This document shows positions 1 through 11,765 of a stretch of DNA of 64,000 nt, piece after piece. The stretch's first letter is position 1; each line of letters starts with the position of its first letter. Both the position numbers and the translations under genes were made by a program. The notes beneath the pieces are model-generated. The model made no database searches and was not told the origin of the DNA. It saw only the letters and a program-made list of their open reading frames with translations. The stretch comes from Spinacia oleracea (taxonomy: Eukaryota; Streptophyta; Magnoliopsida; Caryophyllales; Amaranthaceae): assembly GCF_020520425.1 (NCBI RefSeq), contig NC_079492.1, positions 3,906,001 to 3,970,000 on the forward strand, given 5' to 3'.

Positions 1-1017
1 TATATTATCCTTAAAGATTTCACAACCATCAAAATCCTCAAAACTATCAACAAAATCTTTGAGTTCGCACTATGCTTAACTTAACTTCTTCCAAGGAAAT
101 GCTTAGACTTTGCCTAGTCTATCTAGGGTAGAAAACTCATAACATGACATGTGACGGTAAACATAAAATCAAGGGAAGTTCGACTCTAAAGCGAGAGAGA
201 GCTAAATCAAAATAATATCAGTGTTGGCGTCACCTTTGTCCTTTATCATGTAATTTCTTACGTATGTTGACGGGCGTGATGGATTTAGCATTATTGTTGT
301 TTCGTTAATGATTGGTCGAGGTTAATGTTCCGATATTCATTGGAGATGGTTTAGGACAATCTTTAACGAAATAATCTTTTCCTTGACATAAATAACAAGT
401 ATTCGTTTTTCGCACGATATTCGCTTCCATTCGTTAGAGTATGTCGAAAGTTTCGAGTAGTTGATCCATATGATTGATCTAGTCTTTTAAATTCCATCGA
501 ATTGGCTTGCGATCATAGATTGGTGGATTCGAAGGTGAAAACTTCTTAAATAGTGACGCTTTTCCGTGCTCATTAGTAACTTTCGTTTGCCGAGAATCTT
601 TGACTAATTCAGTTGACAACGTACGTGCAGTTTCTTAATCGTTCCATCATCTCCTTGGGGTCTTCTATAGGTTGGTCGTCATAGAGATCATCATAGGAAA
701 CATCATTGTGGGAGACGTCATTGTGAATGTTGCGCTTTGATGTGAGCTTCGTTCGTGGCATCGTTGGTAAGTTCGATAATCGATATTTCGCATAACATAT
801 TCAATCAAGAAAACATCAATAACATAAGAAATGAATCCCTTTTATCTCGTGCGTTCCTACGCTCACACTCATTTCATTTTAACTTGACTTGATTTTAACA
901 TATTCTTTTTAACTTATTCCTTAAAACTCTTTGCTTAAAGCCTATTGAATTCTACTATGCGCAAAAACCCGTAAGGTTTAGCACTTATGGTCCAGAACCT
1001 TTGCTCTGATACCAAAC
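1..1017 (-). mobile_element. Internal 5' leader of a long-LTR Gypsy-type element
   Basis: On the minus strand this stretch follows directly after the LTR at 1018-3729. The primer-binding site at 1003-1014 reads TGGTATCAGAGC on the minus strand, the complement of the 3' end of plant initiator tRNA-Met. Leftward of it the sequence should be leader or gag, but no open frame of useful length is seen. The element may be non-autonomous, or its coding part may lie outside the window. Confidence 0.65.
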
Positions 1018-3729
1018 TGTAACGCCCCGACCTCTAAATCACTTATTAAGGCATAATTAGCAGCGGAATTAACCTAATTTGGTCGGGACATTACCTGCCG
1101 TAATTCTCTTTTGGAAGTTACAAGGCAACATCATACATAAGCCATAAAAACCTCAAATCTAATATAATAATCCTTTATATTCCCAAAATATAAGTACATA
1201 AATTACTAAAAGTCTTTAATTAAACTATTAAAACATTAAGCATAAACTAGGTGAATAATATAATAGTGAAGTTCCTCGCCACTACTCGTGTCCATCGTTC
1301 CCCGCAGTACCTAAAACGGAAAACAAAACGGTGAGCCGAAGACTCAGTAACGACTACCCTAGCAACGTAAATTCATTTCAACTCATTTTATTTAATAACA
1401 CAGGGAGAATAGAAATAAGTAAAACATTTAATAAAACATCATATTTAATTCATTTATAAACTTTGCAATTTAACATGCTAGTTGTCGGCAAGTACGAACC
1501 GTGAAGGAATTCTCCACTGGGCCTGGGCCCATAAGAGCCTGGGCTCATCGTAACATGGGGCCTGGGCCCTGAGCCTGGGCTCATAAACCATGGGAGCCTG
1601 GGCTCGTAATCCATGGGTGGACAGGTGTCCGTGGTGCATGCATGACCGGTAGATAGGAAGATGGTAGTTTATATACCGCCAGACAAACCAGGTCTTTCAC
1701 TTTCATTTATCATGTTTTATGTATTTTTACCAAGCCTTGGCTTGTATTTCAGTTGAAACAACATAACTCTTTGTAGATCATAAAGCATCATTTGGATCCT
1801 GGGATCCATAAAACATCTTTTCATTCGTGGCATCATAAGAACATCATTTTATGAGAAAACTCAATCAAATCATATTATAACGAATAATTCAAACAAATCA
1901 TAATTCATTCCCACAATCCATAAAACACATCAAAACATTTAATTCATAAATTCAATCATAACGTCATAATTTCATAATACATTTATAAGGGGATTGCGGG
2001 TACTAGCAATAGCCGTTACCTCAATTCCATGATTGCTAGGCCTTTTTCCTTGGTTCGTTCGTCCTGAGCCCCGAGTCTAATTTCTTTCAAAATATTAAAT
2101 TATTAAGTTAGTAACTCACCATTTTATGAATAATAAGTTTTATAAGAATTCATTTATAAGTAACGAATTTTAATAAAAACATAATTTCATAATTTAATGA
2201 AAATATTATTAATCGAAATACCAATCAAAATATATATTTATATTTCATAAATTGATTTACACAAAATATCATTTAAATTCCATTTTTAATAAACATGGTT
2301 AGTAACTTATTTTTAGTAAAACCGATAATAAAGTATATTTTCCTACCTAAAATAATAAACAATTTTATTAGTAATTATTTATATAAACATATATTGAAAT
2401 ACTTTAACAAATTTATTTAGAAAAACATGAAGGGTAAATTTATAAATCTGGAAATAGAGATAAGAATTGAGCTTACCAAAAACCCAAATGTTAGAATTGG
2501 GCCCAACACTTTTATTTTGGGTTTAATAGGGAAAGAATTCAAAAGTCAGGAATTGATTTCCTGGCTTCCTGAATGTCGAGAGAAAAAGAAAAAAAAGGAG
2601 AGAGGAAGCAGCAGCAGGGCACGAAGGAGGAGGAAAGGAAGGAGAGAACGGGACGCTGGGGTGGCTGTGTTCGGGCGGCGCAGCCGAGCAGAAACGCGCC
2701 AAAGGCGACGGTGGAAGGTGGCTCGCGGCGGTGAAACAGCGAAGGGGGGGGGAAGTGGTCGCGTGAGCAGGGGAAAACAGGGGGAGTTTGAGGGGTTTCC
2801 GGCTAGTTCTGGGCGGCGGCTTGTCGGGATTTGTGGTCGGGGTTGGTCGGAGAGAGGGTGAGTGTGGCTGGAGGTGGTGGTGCGGCGTGGATGGTGTTGC
2901 GAGCAGGGAAAAGAAAAAGAAATAGGGGAGGCAGGGGAGTTCGTCCGAGGAGAGAGAGCAGGGGAGGTAGGGTGAGGCGTGGTGGTGGTTCTGGGACGTG
3001 GTTGCTGGTGGTGGTTTCAGTGGCAGCAGCCACTGAGGGTGGTGGTGGTTCGACAGAGAAGAGAATGGGAGGGATGATTGAAATTGTATTTTGTTTTTTT
3101 TTGTTGTTGAAATTCCATCTCAATTTTCTGGTTTTTGAAGACATGTAGATTGAAGAAGAAGCTGTAGTACTTGGAGCCCAAGGAAATGAACTTGGACTGA
3201 ATTAGGGAGAAAGAGGAGTCAAGAAAGTAAGAAAATTTTCTGCTCATTGACTTGGTTGACACGTGAAAGAGGAGTAGAAGAGAGTTGTGTATTTTGGCTT
3301 TGAGTGTGCATGAGCATTTTCATAATTTTTAGAATAGGTAAAATTTTAGATTTTAGTTGCTATTTTAAGAAACTGCTAAAAATAGAAATGTTTAGCTAAA
3401 TTAATTGTTTATAAAAAAAAATATCGTTAACGAAAAATAAATTTAGTTTCCGAATAAAAATAAGAACGTTAAATAATTACTTTAGTTTCCGAATAAAATA
3501 AATTTAGAAATCCGAAAATAATTAAAATTTAAAAAGTTCGTTAAGCTCGTAAATATGAAAATTAAATTATAAAGTGAAAAAAATAAATCGTGTAGCAATA
3601 TTAAAAATTCAAGCGAAATAAAACTTCGTTAATTAAAATAAAGTTCAAATTAAGGCTTTAAAACGATTTTAAGCTAAATAAAAATAATTAAGCATAATTA
3701 ATCGAGTTTTAAAAATTCGGGGTATTACA
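1018..3729 (-). mobile_element. Long LTR (2.7 kb) of a Gypsy-type retrotransposon
   Basis: The block begins TGTAACGCCCCGA and ends TCGGGGTATTACA, which gives the inverted TG...CA termini of an LTR. On the minus strand it is preceded by a polypurine tract (3736-3742) and followed by an initiator tRNA-Met primer-binding site (1003-1014), so both neighbours are internal sequence. Length, termini and primer site suit the Tekay/Del group of chromoviruses or a large non-autonomous derivative. A purine-rich, GC-richer island at about 2580-3060 yields overlapping low-complexity frames on both strands, which I do not regard as genes. Confidence 0.7.
1500..1625. repeat. GCCTGGGC short repeats inside the LTR
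   Basis: Several imperfect copies of a unit of roughly 20-30 bases contain GCCTGGGCCC or GCCTGGGCTC followed by CATAA or CATGGG. The cores are palindromic and could form short hairpins. The block lies inside the long LTR, so it is probably part of the element's regulatory DNA. No function can be read from sequence alone. Confidence 0.5.
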
Positions 3730-5300
3730 TTCTTACCCCCTTAGAAAAAGTTTCGTCCTCGAAACTTGAAAATTAGATTTATAAAATGTTTGTTGAAAAT
3801 TGAAAACGCTCGAATAAAAGTATGATGTTTTATTTTAAAACCAATATCTCAAAATTTTATTTCAATCCCGACAATGTCTAGCCTTCATTCCGCCATCATC
3901 TTTTAGGACTCCGCTTCAACTCGAGACCTAGAATCGAAGAGTAAAGAATGCAAAAGGGGCAAAATTATATATTAATCCTTAATCGTCATTAAGGCCAATT
4001 ACATTTCGCCATCGTCTTTCGTATCTCCACTTGATTTCATATAATAGGATCGAGGAGCAAAGAACATAAAAGGGGCAAACTTGTTAGCATAGACTAGGCT
4101 CCTATTTTACTTTGCGAGATCCTGTTTGAAAATATTTTCCACCAAAAGTAGTAGTTTTTAATGCAAAATTATAATTCTGAAAATATATGTATATATAATG
4201 AAAATAAATATTTATCTATCAATTGCAATACTCAAATAGTTGTAAAAGTTATTTATTATAATAATAATCTCGTACTCTGAGCTCGGGAGAACTTCCATTG
4301 GAGACGGCTTCCATGTATAAACATTAGTTATTAACAACACAATCATGCCAGCGTAAACATAATCCATAAAGCATATCGTAAAGAAATAATTCTTAATTGA
4401 AACGTGCACAATTAACATAAGCATAATATTCATATACTAGTGATGGTAACACATCTTAGTTTGAGACTCAATTAGCGCATATCGCTTCCGAAATTTTCAT
4501 CATTAATTAACCTTATTCATACAACATCGTGATTCGTAAATCATATCGTTTTTAGGCGAATAATATTTCGTTTCCATTTGCTATTGGCTCCTTTGCTGCA
4601 GGAATCTTGTCGTTGACTTTCTTTATTCGATACGTTTTGATTTCGAACCCCGATCTTTTCTTCTACGTTGAATAACTTCGTCGACTATGTTCGTTGCAGG
4701 GGTTCCATTCCAATCACGTGGCTAGAAATATATCGTTAGACATACGACTTCATTACTTATCCTTAATATTTTAAATCAATGAATCTCGTATTTTGCAGAT
4801 AACGCTAAGCCATCAAGTGTGCCTTTATTAGAAACAATCTAGCTCATAGAAAACTCAGTTCAGACTACCTGGTCCTATAGACATGTCATTTTGTCGATTC
4901 TCTACTCTCAACTCCATTGTATTCCTCAATCATTCATAATCCTTTTCGAATTTCACAACATTCATCGATACCATCAACCTGATAGACAGACTAATTCTCG
5001 GTAAATTACCTTGGTAAGATCCTCAAAGCTTTACGCAAACTCAGGTTCATGTTTCCACCATAAATCATAGATAACATCTTTGTAACACCCTACATTCTCT
5101 AGTTCAACTTCCTTTATGGAGATTATCAAGTATCCTTTTAGATAAATACACAAAAATAATCCCTATTAAAGACGCGGAAAGGTAAACCAAGAATACCATC
5201 AACCTTACTGAAAGACTAATTCTTGATAACTTCTTTTATAATTCTCAGAACTTTTCATATTGTTCAAATAAACAAGGTATTAAGAAACATTTCAATTCGA
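3730..5300 (-). mobile_element. Internal 3' end of a Gypsy-type element, non-coding
   Basis: Directly beside the LTR, the minus strand carries the motif GAGGACGAAAC, an AAGGGGG polypurine tract and then the LTR start. This is the usual end of a plant Gypsy pol region. Further right there is no open integrase or chromodomain frame, so the copy is decayed or was never coding. The right limit is uncertain; about 5300 is where the sequence becomes featureless AT-rich DNA. Confidence 0.5.
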
Positions 5301-6400
5301 TCAGATTGCATGTTAGACAATTAATGTTATTGTACTTTTTATTAATATATTTTTATCTTTTAGACCAAAAAAAATTAAATAAAACAACAATATTGAAATA
5401 TAGTATGTGAAAAGAGGAGGGATAAAATGAGGTAAGTGCAATGAGACGGAGAAAACAGTATAAAATAAACAATAAGTGCACTAGATACAAATAAATTAAG
5501 CCACCACATTTCACCAGCAACCACCGTTGGCGTAGAATTTTGCCCGAGAAAAATCATACAATATCCATATACTAATCGATCAACTTTTTTTCTCGACCAA
5601 AATAAAACGAGTTTCATTATTCTACACGATGGGACGAAAATCAATTACCGTTTTACCATATGACGAGACAAAAGTACGTTTCATCTAGGCCTACCCTATC
5701 ACAAAAAAGTTGGCTAAAAGTAGTTTGAAAGTTAGGCAAATCAATTTCCTCTGGCCATTACGTGAAAGAAGAAAATCATATAGTAACAACTCATTAAAGC
5801 AAAAACCAACATGATCAATCTAGATAAATTACTTTGTCCATTCCTTTTACTCTTTACGTATTTCGTTTTGGACGTTCTCCTTTATCGATTTATATATTTT
5901 GTACGTTTGGAATATTTTCTTTTGTATTGCAACTTTTTGGATAGATTCATGTACTCGTCATTCAATTTTACCCTTACTCTCGATAAAACCTCGTGTCAAT
6001 AGTTAATTTATATTTACTCAAAATATTTTTTTTAAAAAAAAATCATCCGTTATTTTAATTTATCTACCAAGGTTCTCATTTTCTTAATTTAACAAACATA
6101 AATACATGCCTACTTGTCGACCGATTACAGTTACATCAATAACACAAGTTAAATTCATTTTTTAAAACAAAATAAATAGAGAAAACAAAATAATTTCCAC
6201 TTTAATTATTCGTTAATCCGCATGCATAATAATACATTAACAAACACACGGAATAAAAAAGAGAAAGGAAGGAGTGCTTATCAAAGTGAGAAAAAATTGC
6301 TTTTTTCTTTCACCAAAAAAAAAAATCAAAGTGAGAAAAAATTAGGAATCTTGATAACCAAGCATTATTAATTTAACAAAATCTTGAAAATAATTTAAAA
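5301..6400. other. AT-rich intergenic DNA, no gene seen
   Basis: Only short hydrophobic frames from AT-rich sequence occur here (for example 5811-6002 on the plus strand), without codon structure, splice signals or similarity I recognise. Confidence 0.5.
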
Positions 6401-6414
6401 ACACTGAAAACTTA

Positions 6415-6458
6415 AAACCCTAATCCCGCGTTTGTTTTCCCCCAAACCATTTTCCCGC
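6415..6458 (+). promoter_or_regulatory. Telo-box and E2F-type motif upstream of the 6582 gene
   Basis: AAACCCTAA at 6415-6423 matches the plant telo-box, and TTTCCCGC at 6451-6458 matches the E2F consensus. Both lie 120-170 bases before the ATG at 6582. This pair is common in promoters of genes active in dividing cells. That it works here is inference. Confidence 0.4.
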
Positions 6459-6581
6459 CTCTTCACCACCATTTTTCTTCTACTTTAAACCCCCTCACTT
6501 CATCTCTTTCCTCCAATTCTCACCCACTCACTCCTCTTTCTCTCTCCTCAAATCCCTCTACTTCTTCTCCACAATCCATCC

Positions 6582-6983
6582 ATGGAGATGAAATCATCAC
6601 CATCACCACCATCATCATCACCATCGCCGCCGTCATCAACATCATCGCCACCGTCATCAACATCATCGCCACCGTCGTCATCAACACCATCATCATCGTC
6701 ATCGTACAGTAGGTACCTGAGACCAGGAGCGCTGGCACAGATGAGAAACACGAAGAAGCTCACCACCATCAGAAGGTCGCAGATCTGTCTCTCTCTCCTC
6801 CTCCTCACGAACTCTCACCTGCAAACTCCAACACCAGGTTCCAACTCCAACTCAAACCCTAATTTGTCTTTGGATTTGGAAGTGGGCCCTACTTTCTTCC
6901 CTCTCTCTCCTCGCCGACCTCGTTGTCTCCGCCGTAAAAAGCTCGCCGCTGTCTCCCCCATTTTCACCCCCTCCCTATCCTAA
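6582..6983 (+). CDS. Small Ser/Pro-rich plant protein of unknown function
   Basis: This is a single-exon frame of 133 codons whose ATG sits in a good plant context (CCATGGAG). Residues 1-40 are a low-complexity Ser/Pro/Thr run coded by CAT/CAC-like trinucleotide repeats. After it comes SRYLRPGALAQMRN (about residues 43-56), a motif I recall from small uncharacterised plant proteins. A basic cluster RRPRCLRRKKLAAVSP follows near the C-terminus. There is no signal peptide, membrane segment or enzymatic motif. The upstream telo-box and E2F-type site suggest a growth-related gene, but the function is unknown. A 3' intron cannot be excluded. The opposite-strand frames at 6520-6808 are shadows of the trinucleotide repeats. 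Confidence 0.6.
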   Translation: MEMKSSPSPPSSSPSPPSSTSSPPSSTSSPPSSSTPSSSSSYSRYLRPGALAQMRNTKKLTTIRRSQICLSLLLLTNSHLQTPTPGSNSNSNPNLSLDLEVGPTFFPLSPRRPRCLRRKKLAAVSPIFTPSLS

Positions 6984-7728
6984 TTAAACAATTTTTGTTT
7001 TTTTTGGTACTTTTTTTTGGAATACAGGTGAGAAAAAAGAGTAGATTGTACAACGGGATGTGTTAAATTGTGTAACAAAACTGTTTAATTATGAGTTCAA
7101 TTATCGAATAAATGCAATTAATTTGTAGATTCTTCATACAATTGTTCAACTGTTTGATTTTGAGTTGACATAATAATAATAATGGAAAAATGATTGGAAT
7201 AGCAAATTGGGGCTTTTCTTTGTTTTAATTCGGTAACAGTCTTAGATTCCAGAATCCAGATCATTTTTGTTACATTTGATCGATGAATTGAAGAAGTAGA
7301 TGGTTTCAATTTAGGCGGCTAATTGAATTGGATTGAATTGAAGAAATAATTGTCAATTTAGTGTTTGGTTGTGATCTAATTGCTCAGGTTGTATTAGATG
7401 TAATCAATTAGCCTTCTTTAGCATTTACTTCCCATTTTGAGTTGTGATCAGTGATTAATATAGCTAAATTTTGTGTTATTCGTGTTAAATCCGCGCATAA
7501 ATGCTTCGGTTACTATGAAATACTCACTCTGTTCATTTTTTTGCCTCATAGTCGAATTCACTTTATTAAGAATAGAGTGTAAAATGTGCACTTGGATTGT
7601 TGATCTTGCTCTCATTTCGTTGCACGACCTCTAACGAGTTATGCTCTATTGATCTTGCCTTCTGAGTTTCACAAACTCGAACTCTTTGATACTAGCTTCT
7701 TGATTTAGTACTTGTTATGCAAATAGTT

Positions 7729-7850
7729 ATCAAGATTCAAACATGTAATTGAAACAAACAAGTATTGATTTACTACTCAAACATCATAGTGATCAAGATT
7801 CAAGCATGTACATTGAAACAGAGATGTATTGATTTACTACTAGAAAACTC
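7729..7850. repeat. Tandem duplication, unit about 65 bp
   Basis: Two diverged copies share CAAGATTCAA(A/G)CATGTA and TATTGATTTACTACT. They lie in otherwise featureless intergenic DNA (6984-8374) between the small gene and ATPC. Confidence 0.5.
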
Positions 7851-7937
7851 GAGCTTATAGTGCAACATATATAGGAAACATGCCAACTTATTTAGCTGCT
7901 AACATACCAAGCAAAAATCTAGGAACAACCAACAAAT

Positions 7938-8300
7938 TTACTTGTATAGTTGTATTTATTACGGGACACAATCAGTTACTTGTATCTTTAACCCCTAACA
8001 AAATATAATCTTTACTCTCTTAATTCAATTCTAAAAATCACTTATAGTTGTGAGATAGTTGTATTGATAACGTGGTAGAACTAGAATTCTTCTGGTTAAC
8101 AAGAGCTATCATCATGCAAATGTACTTGTATAGTTGTATTTATTACGCGACACAATCAGTTACTTTTATCTTTAACCATTAACAAAATCTAATCTTTACT
8201 TAATTCAATTTCGAAATCCATTAATTATTTTGAGAGAGTTGTATTAATGTCGCGGTAGAGCTAGAAATCTTCTAGTTACCAAGAGCTACAAGCCCGACCA
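7938..8300. repeat. Tandem duplication, unit about 184 bp
   Basis: The block starting TACTTGTATAGTTGTATTTA near 7939 recurs near 8123 with small changes through to AAGAGCTA. It is a local two-copy tandem duplication in intergenic DNA. Confidence 0.65.
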
Positions 8301-8374
8301 TTAGGAGGTCTGGTCGGATTTAGCTTTGACCGATCAATGTACTTGTGATCACATAGAGTTTGTGAAATTTGCTA

Positions 8375-8628
8375 CTTCCTCAATATTTTCTTTTAGTTGT
8401 TCCATTTTGATTGGACATATTTGCCAACACATAACTTTCATCATCAATATCTTTAGTTGCGTGTCAGTAAAAACTATAAAAATGTAATATCATCGAAAAT
8501 ATGCGTTGATCGAGACGATTATATCATATCTATATGACTATATTTTCCAGTACGCATGTATAACCAACAGAGGTCAGAGTTATAGTTCCAAAAGTCAATA
8601 GGACACCGCTAAAAAAAACCGGAGGAAG
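8375..8628. mobile_element. Stowaway-like MITE
   Basis: The element is 254 bp and flanked by TA (8373-8374 and 8629-8630). Its left end begins CTTCCTCAATATTTTC and its right end, read inverted, begins CTTCCTCCGGTTTTTT. The TA target duplication and CTYCCTC ends mark the Tc1/mariner Stowaway group. It lies about 200 bp beyond the ATPC stop codon. Confidence 0.65.
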
Positions 8629-8824
8629 TATATAAAAAATATGAAAAGTAATTACAAATTAATCAAAATGATCTAATTAATCTCTCTGCACTTGATATAT
8701 CCCCTGTCCATTTCAAACCATCACAAAAACGTACATAATATATCCATATTTATAATTATACCAACAATTATTAACCAAAAATAAGTAAGTACAAATAACC
8801 ATATTGTAAAAACAAATTGATTAA

Positions 8825-11654
8825 TCAAACACATGCATTAGCACCAGCAACAATCTCCAAGATCTCACCAGTAATCTTAGCCTGACGCGCTCTATTATAA
8901 TTAATAGACAACGTCTTCTTCAACTCATTCGCATTATCAGTAGCATTACTCATAGCAGTCATCCTCGCAGCAAGTTCACTAGCAAGTGATTCTTGTAAAG
9001 CCCTCAAAATCTGACTGTTTAAGTATAATGGAAGCAAAGCGTCGAGAATTTGAGCAGGATCTTGTTCGAATTCCAGAATTGGGGAAAATGCTGGTGTTTC
9101 GGTTTTGATCATGTCTCTTTCTACCGTTAGCTTACCTGATAGAATTATGAGAAAGCTTAGTTGTAATTGATGTTTGCAATGAAGTATTTTTATACAAGTG
9201 TAAGTATATTACAAAGTTCACGATAATATCAATTTGCTAAAATAATGAGGATATTGTACATAATTAGAAGATATTATAAAATCAAAGGATTTTTTTTTTT
9301 GTTAGAAATGACAGTTTATAAGATAGTTTTTTTTTTGGGAAATGACCTTTTATAACGAAAGTGGTAATTTCGGACCTAAAAGGTTAAAACAAGAATTTTT
9401 TTGTTGACTAGGGTCTTTGACCGGTATTTTGGAGTTGACCCAATTTTCTGGCGTTGACTTGGACATGTATCAATCAGAGACTGACACGTGTCATATTAAA
9501 CCTTTTTAAAAAATAAAAAAAATAAAAAATCAATTCCCTCCAAAATCCCCTCCGCTAAAATCAAACCTATCACTAATATGTTAAGTGTATTTACACATAA
9601 TCAGTAACCATATACCAATGATGTCTTGGCCTAGTGGTTAAGATTGAGGGTCTGTGTACAATAGTTCTCAGGTTCGAATCCCCCGCCCCCATTTGTAATT
9701 TATATTGCCCTAGTGGCTCATTCGCACCAAAAAAAACATAATCAGTAACCATATAAATGATATATATCCTTCATATTATTATGATATTGTCTCAATATTA
9801 CCTTCTTTTGTTGTGAGACGGAAGAGTTCGTCTTCTGCTGCGTCGACACATTTTCCATTGATGTCGCAAATTTCTCCTTTGGGTGAGAGGGGGAGTAGGG
9901 TGTGGATTACTGGGTCTGATTTTACTAAAGAGACGAATTTTGTGTAGAGCATTTCGACTTTGTCGACTTCTTCGCTTACGAATAGGGAGAAGACGTCGTC
10001 TGCTATGGCTTGTGCTTCTTTGGCGGTTGGTAGGTTTGTTCCGTCGAAGTACCTGTAAGGAAGACATATAATCTGTAAAATTAGAGTTTTGTGAAGTAAA
10101 TGTGTGCCAAATATATATATATATTTGATTTGTGTGTATAACGTTGTGACGTATTAATAAAATATTATGTTAGAAATAAAATTCGATGTGATTATGGTGC
10201 AATTAGAAACGCCTATACCCTGGAGATTTAACACAACTATTAGATGAAAATAGAAGGAAAAAAAAGATATTTCGGTGTGTTTTCAAAAACCAATCCTGGG
10301 AAGCCTCAGCACACCACGTACGTGTCACAAACTGGCCGGACGCTGGTGGTGCACAGGGATGCCCCCTTCTGAACCAAAACACTAGGGGAAGTACTTCAAA
10401 GTATATACGGAGTACATCACATGCCTGTATTTAAACAAGATAAAAATTTATTTTTTCTATTAACGTGGGACAAACTGATTTCCACCTAATAATAGTTTAC
10501 CTTCTCAAGATTTAACATAGTTATCCGAAGAAAAGAGAAGGAAGAAGCTATTTCGGTGTGTTTTCAAACCCAACCCAAGGAAGCCCCATCACACCGCGCA
10601 TGTGTCACTAGCCGACAGGGCGGCGATGACGCACACCTAGGATGCACCTTCTAGCCCAAACCACTAGGGAAATTATTTCAAATAATATACTTCACATGCC
10701 CATATTTAAACAAGAGAAATTCATTTTCCTACCAATGTAGTACGAACTTATTCCCACCAAATATCACGGAGTAGTACTTAAAATAGACCTGATCATAATG
10801 AACACTGCCCCGAAAAAAAGTGGATTTTGGGCAGAATTGTTAGGCCTTTTATCCGCCCCGGACCAACCCGACTTTTAAATTTTTTAGGTGAATTTTGAAC
10901 AACTCAAAATTGCAAGTTTAATTATAAATTTGACACGGCCTGAATGGCCCAAAAAGCATGGCCAAAAAAGCGGATTTTGATAGAAATTTCCGACCCTAAA
11001 TTTAGCCCGGCCCGACCTAGTGGACAGAATTTTAAGTCGAACCAAGCCCGCAATTTGATCAAGTCTAACTTAACACATGAGTTGTTTTTTCCGGTAACTT
11101 TTGCATTGTTTCCGACCGTACCTGTCGACGGGAATCTCAGGACGCCGGATAAAATAAGTGTTTCCTTTCTTTCCAATACTAATAATAGTATAATCAACAC
11201 CAAGCTTCTTAAGCTCAGCAATCCTAGACTCAGCCTTCTTCAGCAACATATTATTAAACCCGCCGCAAAGACCACGGTCGCCGGTAACCACCATCAACGC
11301 CACCTTCTTCACCGTCCGAATCTTCGTCAGAGGAACATCAACATCCTCAGTCTGTAGCTGTTCATTCATGTTGTAAAGAACTTCGACTAGAGTCTCCGAG
11401 AAGGGGCGACCGTTTACGACGGCTTCTTGCGCACGGCGGACTTTAGCGGCAGCGACGAGCTTCATTGCTTCGGTGATCTTCTGCGTGTTTTTGACTGATC
11501 CGATCCGGTCTCGTAGCTCACGGAGGTTTGCGCATTGGATTGGGTTTGTGGTGGGGAGGGTGGTGGCGTTGTTTGGTGGTGCTTGGGTGGATTGGGTGGT
11601 GGTTGGGAGGTGGAAGGTGCTCACGGAGGAGCTGAAGGAGAGAGAACATGCCAT
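8825..11654 (-). CDS. ATPC: Chloroplast ATP synthase gamma subunit (ATPC)
   Basis: The exons are 11654-11122, 10052-9802 and 9135-8825, joined through AG|GTACGG...ACAG and GAAG|GTAATA...TCAG. They sum to 1095 nt, or 364 residues, and the product matches the spinach precursor as I recall it. Residues 1-41 are the transit peptide; the mature protein starts [20 protein letters not shown]. The N- and C-terminal helices form the shaft that rotates inside alpha3beta3 of CF1. Cys240 and Cys246 in [10 protein letters not shown] (199 and 205 of the mature protein) are the thioredoxin-controlled disulfide pair that keeps the enzyme off in the dark. The start is the ATG at 11654, giving [10 protein letters not shown]. 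Intron 1 (1069 bp) holds a tandem duplication; intron 2 (666 bp) holds a SINE on the opposite strand. All key residues are present, so the gene looks functional. Confidence 0.98.
9615..9735 (+). mobile_element. tRNA-derived SINE in ATPC intron 2
   Basis: This 121 bp body has a pol III A box (TGGCCTAGTGG, from 9626), a B box (GGTTCGAATCC, 9671-9681) and a terminal A run. It is flanked by a perfect 20-base target duplication, ACATAATCAGTAACCATATA, at 9595-9614 and 9736-9755. It is antisense to ATPC and leaves the splice sites untouched. The exact duplication implies a fairly recent insertion. Confidence 0.9.
10215..10775. repeat. Diverged tandem duplication in ATPC intron 1
   Basis: Two units of about 280 bp share TATTTCGGTGTGTTTTCAAA, a CACACC(A/G)CG(T/C)...GTGTCAC block, CACTAGGG and CACATGCC(T/C)(G/A)TATTTAAACA. 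The second starts near 10500. They differ at many positions, so the duplication is old. Confidence 0.65.
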
Positions 11655-11765
11655 TTTGGGTGGTTTTTTTTGGGGTAGGAGGTTTCTCTCTCTAGGTAGG
11701 AAATGGAGTTAGGAGAGAGAAATTAAAAAGTGGTTGATTTCTGCTATACAAATCTTATCAGAGAG
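11655..11765 (-). promoter_or_regulatory. ATPC leader and proximal promoter
   Basis: On the minus strand an I-box (GATAAG, 11754-11759) is followed by a weak TATA-like TGTATAGC and then a CT-rich leader with CTCTCTCC and CTAGAGAGAGAAAC tracts up to the ATG. I-boxes and CT-rich leaders are typical of light-regulated spinach thylakoid-protein genes. The transcription start is not visible. Confidence 0.5.

Noticed and set aside
2427..3262. Four overlapping open frames on both strands
   Set aside because: They fall in a purine-rich, low-complexity part of the LTR. The products are Arg/Gly/Glu- or Pro-rich and show no domain.
9615..9735. tRNA gene suggested by A and B boxes
   Set aside because: No cloverleaf can be drawn, and the unit has a poly-A tail and target duplication, so it is a SINE. 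The same holds for 22750-22918 and 47667-47835.
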